Below, one piece after another: positions 34,482-41,175 of a stretch of DNA of 64,000 nt. Below the pieces are notes generated by a model, which saw only the letters and a list, made by a program, of their open reading frames with translations, was not told where the DNA came from and did not search any database. The position numbers and the translations under genes were made by a program. Each line of letters opens with the position of its first letter. Position 1 is the first letter of the stretch. Source of the stretch: CAXXOK01 sp963675365 (GTDB lineage Bacteria > Bacillota > Clostridia > Christensenellales > Aristaeellaceae); contig CAXXVA010000001.1 in the NCBI GenBank assembly GCA_963675365.2, forward strand, positions 1,116,001-1,180,000. The letters are read 5' to 3'.

Positions 34482-35324
34482 GTGAAGTACGAGCACAAAA
34501 CCTACCAAAACGCGCTGGGGCTTCCCATCAGCGTGATGAAAACGCAAAGCGGCGAGTTCGCCTCACACTGGCACTACGATTTTGAGGCCGTGTTTCTGCT
34601 GAAGGGCAGCGTTACGGCCACGCGCAACGGCGCCGCGGCGGACCTGCGCGCGGGGGACGTGTTCATCTGCTCGGGCGGCGATATCCACAGCTATACCGAT
34701 CCGTCGGCCGATTTTTCGGCGCTGGTGCTGATTTTCGATCCCTACGCCGCGCGCAAGGCGGGCACGCTGGTGATGGACGTCACCGTCCGCTCCGGGGTTT
34801 TCCGGCCCGATCCGGGTCGCCCCGACGCGGGGCTTTCGCCGCTTTTGGACCGGCTGCTGTACGAGTACGAGCACATGAGCGCGGCCAGCGTGTTTTTCCT
34901 GTACGCGTACATCCTGGAAATCCAGGGCATCCTGCAGCGCGATTACCTCAAGCGCGAGTTTTCGGACGGCGGCGCGGACAGCCGCCCGCACCTGCACAGG
35001 ATCCGCGAAAGCATTTCCTATATCGAGCAGAACTTCGCCGGGGAGATCACGCTTGCCGGGATGGCGAAGGCCGCGCTGATGAGCGAGAGCAATTTTTCCC
35101 GCGAGTTTAAAAAGATCACGGGCACAGGCTTCAAGGAATACGTAAACCTCGTGCGCCTGCGCGAGGTCGCCGCTCGGATGGGCGAGGGCGATCGGGGCGT
35201 CGCCGCCGTTGCCTATGCCTGCGGCTTTCAGAGCGTGCGCACGTTCAACCGCGTGTTCCGCGCGCATTACGGGCTTACGCCCGGCGAGCGCCTCAGGCAG
35301 CTGCACGGCCCGGAAACGGCGTAA
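34482..35324 (+). CDS. AraC-family transcriptional regulator
   Basis: A 280-residue protein. The N-terminal half is a cupin-like sensor (HWHYDFEAVFLLKGSVTATRNG, then DVFICSGGDIHSY). The C-terminal ~100 residues carry the two helix-turn-helix units: ITLAGMAKAALMSESNFSREFKKITGTGFKEYVNLVRL and VAAVAYACGFQSVRTFNRVFRAHYGLTPGERL. The GTG start at 34482 follows AGGAGG. It diverges from tnaA, whose expression it probably controls; the ligand may be an aromatic amino acid or sugar, which cannot be told from sequence. Confidence 0.87.
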   Translation: MKYEHKTYQNALGLPISVMKTQSGEFASHWHYDFEAVFLLKGSVTATRNGAAADLRAGDVFICSGGDIHSYTDPSADFSALVLIFDPYAARKAGTLVMDVTVRSGVFRPDPGRPDAGLSPLLDRLLYEYEHMSAASVFFLYAYILEIQGILQRDYLKREFSDGGADSRPHLHRIRESISYIEQNFAGEITLAGMAKAALMSESNFSREFKKITGTGFKEYVNLVRLREVAARMGEGDRGVAAVAYACGFQSVRTFNRVFRAHYGLTPGERLRQLHGPETA

Positions 35325-35381
35325 CGCCCGACGCGGCGGATTCGTTTTACCGGAAAAAGGGAATATTGTTACATCTCCCGC

Positions 35382-35410
35382 TTGCCACGCGGGCCCGCGT
35401 GCGATACGAT
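35382..35410 (+). promoter_or_regulatory. Promoter of the first beta-helix protein gene
   Basis: TTGCCA, a 17-base spacer and TACGAT, followed by AGTTTCAG. The spacer contains the palindrome CGCGGGCCCGCG. The same spacing, -10 and following bases recur at 36640-36668 before the paralogous gene. Confidence 0.55.
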
Positions 35411-35442
35411 AGTTTCAGCATAAAACAAGGAGACGAATCGGA

Positions 35443-36600
35443 ATGAAAATAATGCGTGCCGGATTGCTTGCGGGCCTGGTGCTCTGCATCGTACTGCTGT
35501 TTAGCGGCGCGGCCGCGGACGGCACCGTGACCGTTGCCACCTGGGAAGAGCTGAATGCCGCGGCTGAGGCCGGGGCAAGCGAGGTGATCGTTGCGGCGGA
35601 CATCCTGTACGGCGACGCGGGGCAGACCGTGGTGTTTCACACGCCCGTTACCCTGCGCTCGGCGGACGGCGGGCAGTTTATTATCGACGGCGGGGGCAAG
35701 CAGATCCTCTGCGTGCAGAGCGCGGATTCCGCGCAGCCGCTGACCGGGGAAACAGTCGTTAAAGACCTGCGCTTCCAAAACGGCTATGCCGTTACGGAAT
35801 ACGCTGACGTATACCAAAGCGGCGCGGGCGGCGCGCTGTTCGTGCAGGGCAGTTTACTGCTTGAAAACTGCGCGTTCATCGACAATACGGCCAATATCGG
35901 CGGCGCGGTCTGCGTGGACGGCAGCCTGATCATGACGGACAGCACGGTGGACGGCGGCAAGGCCGTCAAGGGCGGCGGCGTGTGCGTATACGCGGGCGAC
36001 GCCGTTGTGACCGGAAGCACGTTTACCGGCTGCAGCGCCGACGATTACGGCGGCGGATTGTATGTTTTCAGCGGCGATCTGACGCTCAAGGACAGCCTTT
36101 TCACCGCCTGCGACGCGGAATTCGGCGGCGGCGTGTGCGCCTATAACGGCGTGGTTACGGTAACCGGCTGCACCTTTACGGACAACAGCGTAGGCTACTG
36201 CGGCGGCGGGCTGTACCTGGATACCTGCACCGCGGACGTTACGGAAACCGATATGACCGGCAATATCTCCAACTACGGCGGCGGGCTGTGCGCGTTCGGC
36301 GGCACGACCGCGATTACCGGCGGCGTGATCGAGGGCAACTCCGACGCCTTTGGTGGCGGCGCCTTGTACGGCAAGGAAAACGCCATGACGCTTACCGGCG
36401 TTTCGATCCGTGATAATTCGGCGATGTACGGCGGCGGCGCGTATATTTTAAACGGCACGCTCACCGTCGCAGGCGGCGAGATCAGCGGCAATACGGCCAG
36501 CGAAAAGGGCGGCGGCGTCTACCTGAAGGAAGAAAGCACGGCGGAAACGTCGGAAGGCAGCGTACACGACAATACCGGCGGCGACGTGGTCGGCCCCTGA
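35443..36600 (+). CDS. Secreted right-handed beta-helix (polymorphic-outer-membrane-like) repeat protein A
   Basis: A 385-residue protein with a signal peptide (KIMRAGLLAGLVLCIVLLFSGAAA). After a ~90-residue cap that includes the sequence KQILCVQ, it consists of ~20-25-residue coils with recurring GG(A/G)(V/L) and NTA/DN(S/T) turns, e.g. CAFIDNTANIGGAVCVDGS and ISDNSAMYGGGAYI-like steps. This is the parallel beta-helix pattern of Pmp/adhesin-like and carbohydrate-active proteins. There is no sortase motif, lipobox or membrane anchor at the C-terminus (ends GGDVVGP), so it may be released. It has the same promoter type as its paralogue downstream. Confidence 0.8.
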   Translation: MKIMRAGLLAGLVLCIVLLFSGAAADGTVTVATWEELNAAAEAGASEVIVAADILYGDAGQTVVFHTPVTLRSADGGQFIIDGGGKQILCVQSADSAQPLTGETVVKDLRFQNGYAVTEYADVYQSGAGGALFVQGSLLLENCAFIDNTANIGGAVCVDGSLIMTDSTVDGGKAVKGGGVCVYAGDAVVTGSTFTGCSADDYGGGLYVFSGDLTLKDSLFTACDAEFGGGVCAYNGVVTVTGCTFTDNSVGYCGGGLYLDTCTADVTETDMTGNISNYGGGLCAFGGTTAITGGVIEGNSDAFGGGALYGKENAMTLTGVSIRDNSAMYGGGAYILNGTLTVAGGEISGNTASEKGGGVYLKEESTAETSEGSVHDNTGGDVVGP

Positions 36601-36639
36601 GGATTACGGAAATTTAACGCGCTGTTTGCATGCCCGGTC

Positions 36640-36668
36640 TTGAAAAAAACGGCAAAATACGGTACGAT
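36640..36668 (+). promoter_or_regulatory. Promoter of the second beta-helix protein gene
   Basis: TTGAAA, 17-base spacer, TACGAT followed by CGTCTCAG. Closely parallels the promoter at 35382-35410 (TACGATAGTTTCAG), so the two paralogues are probably coregulated. Confidence 0.55.
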
Positions 36669-36743
36669 CGTCTCAGACAATCGTATCGTTTTTAATTGCA
36701 TGTATACCTGCTTTTCGATGAAAAACGGAAGGAGACTATTCAC

Positions 36744-38276
36744 ATGAACGCAAAGAAAGTTCTGGCGGCGTTGCTATGTTTGCTGCTGGCGTGCGGCGCT
36801 TTGGGCGGCGCGGCGGCGGAGGACAAAAGCCTGATGGAGCGCATGGGCGAAACGATGATGAACGTGATGATCGAACTCGCCGGCACGCCCGGCGATACGG
36901 CGGAGGTCGGCGACTGGCTCGGCCTGAAGCTTGCGGCTTTGCAGAAGAAAACCAATATCGTCGTTACCGCCGACATTACCTACGGCGAGGGGCAGGACAC
37001 GATCGTGTTTTCCACGCCCATCACCCTGCGGTCGCGGGACGGCGGCAACACCATCGACGGAAACGGCAAGCAGATCCTCTGCGTGCAGGGCGCAAGCGCC
37101 GACGAGACGATGGACGGCCTCACGGTCGTGGAAGACCTGGTGTTTATTAATGGCGACGCGACCGCGGCCTTTTCCGACGTCTATGAAACCGGCTCCGGCG
37201 GCGCGCTGTTTGTGATGGGCGATTTGAAGCTGTCAAACTGCGCTTTTACCGGAAACTATGCCAATTACGGCGCGGCGGTCTGCGCAAGCGGCGGCATCAC
37301 CCTGGAAAACTGCGTGGCGGACGGCAATATGGCAACTGTCGCGGGCGCGGTGTATGCGCTCAACGGCGATATCGTCATGACCGGCGGCGCGCTTGCGGGC
37401 AACCTGGCCCGGCAGTACGGCGGCGGCGTGTACTCCCATAATGGAAACGTGTCGCTGACGGACGTGACGGTTGACGGCAACGCGGCGGAGTACGGCGGCG
37501 GCGTGTACACCCAGTACGGAAACGTGGAGGTCAGCGGCGCGACCGTGATCTCTTCAAACATCGGCGGCACCAGCGGCGGCGGGGTTTACCTGGGCAGCGG
37601 CTTAGGCACGTTTTCCGGCGGCGAGATTCGCGACAATACGGCCCAGTACGGCGGCGGCGTGTACGCCCAGTCCGGCGGGGCGTTGTTTGGCGAGGAATGC
37701 AGCCTGACGGATAACACGGCGGAGATCAGCGGCGGTGCGGTGTACGCCCATGAATGCCCGGTGACGGTTGAAAGCGCGGCGTTTACCGGCAACACGGCGG
37801 CCTACGGCGGCGCGCTGTACGTCCATCTGGGTAATGTTGAACTGAGCAGAGGGAGCTTTCTGCAAAACAGCGCGGAGTTCGGCGGCGCGCTCTACCTGGA
37901 CAGCGGAAACCTGACCGTTTCGGGCGGCCTGTTGCGCGATAACGAGGCGGCCACAAGCGGCGGCGCGGTGTACAGCGGCGAGGGCAGCGTGACGATTCAA
38001 AACGGCAGGCTGCGCGGCAATACAGCCGCTTACGGCGGCGGCCTGCTGACCGTAAACGGCGACGTGCTCATCACCGGCGGCATGCTGTTTGCCAACAAGG
38101 CGCAGATGGGCGGCGCGCTGTACGCGGTGTCGGGCGACGTACAGGTGACCGGCGGGCGCGTGACCGCCAACATCGCCATGGAAAGCGGCGGCGGCGTGTA
38201 CGCCGAGGGCGGACAGGTGACCGACGAGCACGGTGCGGTTTGGGGCAATAGCCCGGACGATATCGTGCAGCCGTAA
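36744..38276 (+). CDS. Secreted right-handed beta-helix repeat protein B (paralogue of the upstream gene)
   Basis: A 510-residue protein with signal peptide MNAKKVLAALLCLLLACGALGGAAA. The Cys in it (LLLAC) is not in a good lipobox. The cap matches protein A (DTIVFSTPITLRSRDGG, KQILCVQ), then about 15 coils with YGGGVY, YGGALYV and SGGAVY turns and N-T-A ladders. The extra ~125 residues relative to protein A are additional coils, as expected from repeat expansion. The start at 36744 follows AAGGAG. No C-terminal anchor. A surface adhesin, wall-associated scaffold or glycan-binding role is plausible. Confidence 0.8.
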   Translation: MNAKKVLAALLCLLLACGALGGAAAEDKSLMERMGETMMNVMIELAGTPGDTAEVGDWLGLKLAALQKKTNIVVTADITYGEGQDTIVFSTPITLRSRDGGNTIDGNGKQILCVQGASADETMDGLTVVEDLVFINGDATAAFSDVYETGSGGALFVMGDLKLSNCAFTGNYANYGAAVCASGGITLENCVADGNMATVAGAVYALNGDIVMTGGALAGNLARQYGGGVYSHNGNVSLTDVTVDGNAAEYGGGVYTQYGNVEVSGATVISSNIGGTSGGGVYLGSGLGTFSGGEIRDNTAQYGGGVYAQSGGALFGEECSLTDNTAEISGGAVYAHECPVTVESAAFTGNTAAYGGALYVHLGNVELSRGSFLQNSAEFGGALYLDSGNLTVSGGLLRDNEAATSGGAVYSGEGSVTIQNGRLRGNTAAYGGGLLTVNGDVLITGGMLFANKAQMGGALYAVSGDVQVTGGRVTANIAMESGGGVYAEGGQVTDEHGAVWGNSPDDIVQP

Positions 38277-38294
38277 CGGCTGATACAGCAATCG

Positions 38295-38325
38295 AAAAAA
38301 GCCGCGCCTGGCGCGGCTTTTTTTC
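38295..38325 (+). terminator. Terminator after the beta-helix gene pair
   Basis: AAAAAAGCCGCGC and GCGCGGCTTTTTTT arms around CTG; strong and possibly bidirectional. Confidence 0.85.
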
Positions 38326-38366
38326 TGGAAACCTGGACAATTCGGTTTGGTCCATCGTCTACATCA

Positions 38367-38879
38367 GTGAAAGGGCGGCGAAGCGGCTTGGGCAACGAAC
38401 GCGATCTGTGGCTTGAGGACATGATGGCGCGCTGGGAACTTAGCCTTGTGCGCATGTGTTATGCCTATCTCCGCGATATCGCCCTGGCCGAGGACGCGGT
38501 GCAGGAAACCTTTCTGAAGGCCTGGAAAGGGTACGATTGCTTCCGGGGCGAGGCGTCTGAAAAAACCTGGCTGCTGCGCATCGCGATCAACACCTGCAAA
38601 GACCTGCGCAAAAGCGCCTGGTTCCGGCACACCGACCGCGCGGCCGCCCTGCCCGAAGGGCAGGAACCCTTTGCCGAGAAAGACGACGCCCTGACCCGCG
38701 CCGTGATGGCGCTCAAACCCCGTCTTCGGGAAGTTGTGCTTTTACGCTGGTACCAGGGCCTGACGGGCGAGGAAACCGCCCGGGCGCTGGGCGTGGCGCG
38801 GGCGACGGTTTACAACCGGCTTCAAAAGGCGCAAAGACTGCTGCAAACCGAATTGGAGGCATGGCATCATGAAGCTTAA
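38367..38879 (+). CDS. ECF-type RNA polymerase sigma factor
   Basis: A 170-residue sigma-70-family protein with region 2 (LVRMCYAYLRDIALAEDAVQETFLKAWKGYDCFRGEASEKTWLLRIAINTCKDLRKS) and region 4 (ALKPRLREVVLLRWYQGLTGEETARALGVARATVYNRLQKAQRLL). Small sigma factors of this type respond to envelope or other stress. The start is uncertain: GTG 38367 has no good ribosome-binding site and TTG 38388 is an alternative. The 3' end overlaps the next gene by 11 bases; the downstream partner looks like its membrane anti-sigma factor. Confidence 0.88.
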   Translation: MKGRRSGLGNERDLWLEDMMARWELSLVRMCYAYLRDIALAEDAVQETFLKAWKGYDCFRGEASEKTWLLRIAINTCKDLRKSAWFRHTDRAAALPEGQEPFAEKDDALTRAVMALKPRLREVVLLRWYQGLTGEETARALGVARATVYNRLQKAQRLLQTELEAWHHEA

Positions 38880-41040
38880 TCCACAGGAAATCCGCGCTGC
38901 TTTGGACAGGCGCCTTTCCGCGATACAGACGTCCGGCGCGCGCCGCGCGCGCATCCGTGAGACGATACGAAAAGAAGGGGAAACCCGGGGAAAACGCAGG
39001 CTGACCGTCAGCGCCGCCGTGGCGTCGCTTGCCATCGTGATCATCGCGGGCGTTTTGCTGGCCGCCGGGCTGAACCTGTTTGCCGTCGGCGGCAACAACG
39101 ACGTACGCATGACCCAGAACACTCCGCAGGCTGTGCTGTCCGGGCAATGGGCGGCGGTGGCGGGCACGGGCGCGGACGAGGCGACGGCCTGCATTACCGA
39201 TACATATTACAACGGCAGCACGCTGCAAATTTCCTATACGATTGAAGGCGGAACGCAATTTGAGCCGTTCACGCCGACCAACGAACAGCTGGCGGACATG
39301 CAGAAAATCAACGGCGAGGTTCCGGACAACATTCAAATTCAATCCGACAATCCCCTGATGCGGCAGCTTGCAAGCGCGATGGAAAGCGGTACGCCGTTTG
39401 GCGTGAGCGATCGTTCGCTGTGGCCGGACAATCGCATGTGGCTTAACGACGGAACGGAATTCGGGCATGCGGATTCTACGCAGAGTGAAATTATTGACGG
39501 TGCGGGGCAGGCGGTTCGCTATTATGTATCGCTGAAACTGGACAGAGAAGAACTGCGGTTGATCGTCCCGCTGTGGCAATCTGAGAGCGCTTTGTACTTC
39601 GACGGCACGGATCTCTATGTCATGAACGGCGTTCCTCAATCCGCCGGAACCATGACGGCAACGGCGCTGCGAACAGACGAACCGATCGACACGGCCTATG
39701 CCGTGGATGACGCGGTGTATACACTGCTGACCCAGGGCGACAGCCAGATGGAAACCGTACGCATGACCGGACAGAGCGGCTATAACGGCGTTACGGTCAA
39801 TGCGGAGCTGCTTGTAACGCCGGAGGCCTCGATTCTGATGCTGGTTCCGGAAACACTGGGGTTTGCGGCGCCGACGGCCGCGTACTGGGCGGAGGTCACG
39901 CAGGGCAGCGAATGGGTTATGCGGCCCGATCCGATTGGCGATTACTGGTATAGCGTTGTTCTGTCGGACGCGGGCGGCAACACGCTGTATACTGTGAACG
40001 TATCATTATCGGACACCGGCATAATCAGCGAGCTATTTGAGCGCCTGGACGATCTGCCCAAAGCCGTGACGGCTACGCTGATGCTGCATAACTGGGAATC
40101 CGTCACCATCGTGATGAACCCCATCACCCTTACCGAGGCGGACGAACCCGAGGCCTGGGAAGACCTTTCGTTTGATGAAATCACCGCAAAAAACGATGTG
40201 AGCGCGTACATCACCTCCATAGCGTATAGCAGCGCCTTGCTGCGCATTGAATATTCCATCGAAAACGCGATGTGGTTTGAGGCGTTTGACCCGACCGCGG
40301 AACAGCTTGCGCGCATGACCAGGGTTGAAAACGAGATCCCGCTGAATAATTCCTGGGACAGCCCGCTGGTGCAGCGGTACGTGGACGCGGTGCGGGCCGG
40401 CACGCCGGCGGGGCTGGCCATTTACAGCGTGATAGCGGACGACAGCACCGTAACGGACGCCGGCATTACCCTGGGACAGGCGGAAAACACAACCGGCGAA
40501 ATGGTTGACGGTACGGTAAACGCGGTGCGCGAATATGAACATCCGCAGCTCGCCGCGGATGCGCTGAATGTGGAGATTCCGTTGTGGATCAACGCCGTGT
40601 ACCTGTATTTTGACGGCACGAACAACTATATGATGAACCTGATTCCGGAAGACGGAAGCGTGATGACGGGTATGGCGCTGCGGTCGGATGCCGTCCGGCG
40701 GCGCATGACCGGGACTGGCGCGTATCTGGAAGCCCCGGTGGAGGCGGAGGCGAGCGTTTCCGCCGGGTACGGCGAGCTGACGCTGACCGAATACGGCGGG
40801 GAACTCCCGGTACCGGACGGTACGACCCAGTACGATGTGATTGTCCGGGACGGCGACGGCAACGCGCTGAAGCTCGTTACGTACAGCCTGACGGACGCGC
40901 ATACGGTCTATGCGGAATTTGAGGGCGCGGGCGTTCTGCCCGACACGCTCACCGTGGAAGTGCTGCTTGTACAGGGCAATACCGCCGCCGCGACCCTGAT
41001 CCCACCCGTCACCCTCACGCCGGACGACGAGCAACCATAA
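38869..41040 (+). CDS. Probable membrane anti-sigma factor with duplicated extracytoplasmic domain
   Basis: A 723-residue protein. A short basic cytoplasmic N-terminus (MKLNPQEIRAALDRRLSAIQ) precedes one membrane helix (about residues 44-68, VSAAVASLAIVIIAGVLLAAGL). The remaining ~650 residues are outside and consist of two similar halves: compare ITDTYYNGSTLQISYTIEGG...FEPFTPTNEQLADM with ITSIAYSSALLRIEYSIENA...FEAFDPTAEQLARM, and LYFDGTDLYVMN with LYFDGTNNYMMN. Topology and overlap with the sigma gene support an anti-sigma role of the DUF4179 kind; the sensed signal is unknown. The internal duplication is unusual in length. Confidence 0.72.
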   Translation: MKLNPQEIRAALDRRLSAIQTSGARRARIRETIRKEGETRGKRRLTVSAAVASLAIVIIAGVLLAAGLNLFAVGGNNDVRMTQNTPQAVLSGQWAAVAGTGADEATACITDTYYNGSTLQISYTIEGGTQFEPFTPTNEQLADMQKINGEVPDNIQIQSDNPLMRQLASAMESGTPFGVSDRSLWPDNRMWLNDGTEFGHADSTQSEIIDGAGQAVRYYVSLKLDREELRLIVPLWQSESALYFDGTDLYVMNGVPQSAGTMTATALRTDEPIDTAYAVDDAVYTLLTQGDSQMETVRMTGQSGYNGVTVNAELLVTPEASILMLVPETLGFAAPTAAYWAEVTQGSEWVMRPDPIGDYWYSVVLSDAGGNTLYTVNVSLSDTGIISELFERLDDLPKAVTATLMLHNWESVTIVMNPITLTEADEPEAWEDLSFDEITAKNDVSAYITSIAYSSALLRIEYSIENAMWFEAFDPTAEQLARMTRVENEIPLNNSWDSPLVQRYVDAVRAGTPAGLAIYSVIADDSTVTDAGITLGQAENTTGEMVDGTVNAVREYEHPQLAADALNVEIPLWINAVYLYFDGTNNYMMNLIPEDGSVMTGMALRSDAVRRRMTGTGAYLEAPVEAEASVSAGYGELTLTEYGGELPVPDGTTQYDVIVRDGDGNALKLVTYSLTDAHTVYAEFEGAGVLPDTLTVEVLLVQGNTAAATLIPPVTLTPDDEQP

Positions 41041-41096
41041 GGACGCCAGGGATTTCATCCCTGGAACCCTGATCAGGAGCACTGCCCCTGAACCCC

Positions 41097-41128
41097 ATAA
41101 AAAGGCCGCGCGACGCGCGGCCTTTTTT
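41097..41128. terminator. Bidirectional terminator between the anti-sigma and tubulin-like genes
   Basis: AAAAAGGCCGCGCG and CGCGCGGCCTTTTTT arms between convergent genes. Confidence 0.85.
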
Positions 41129-41175
41129 GATAGGTCAAGGGCAACGCCCTTGTCGGGGTTTTAGGGGCGAGGCCC

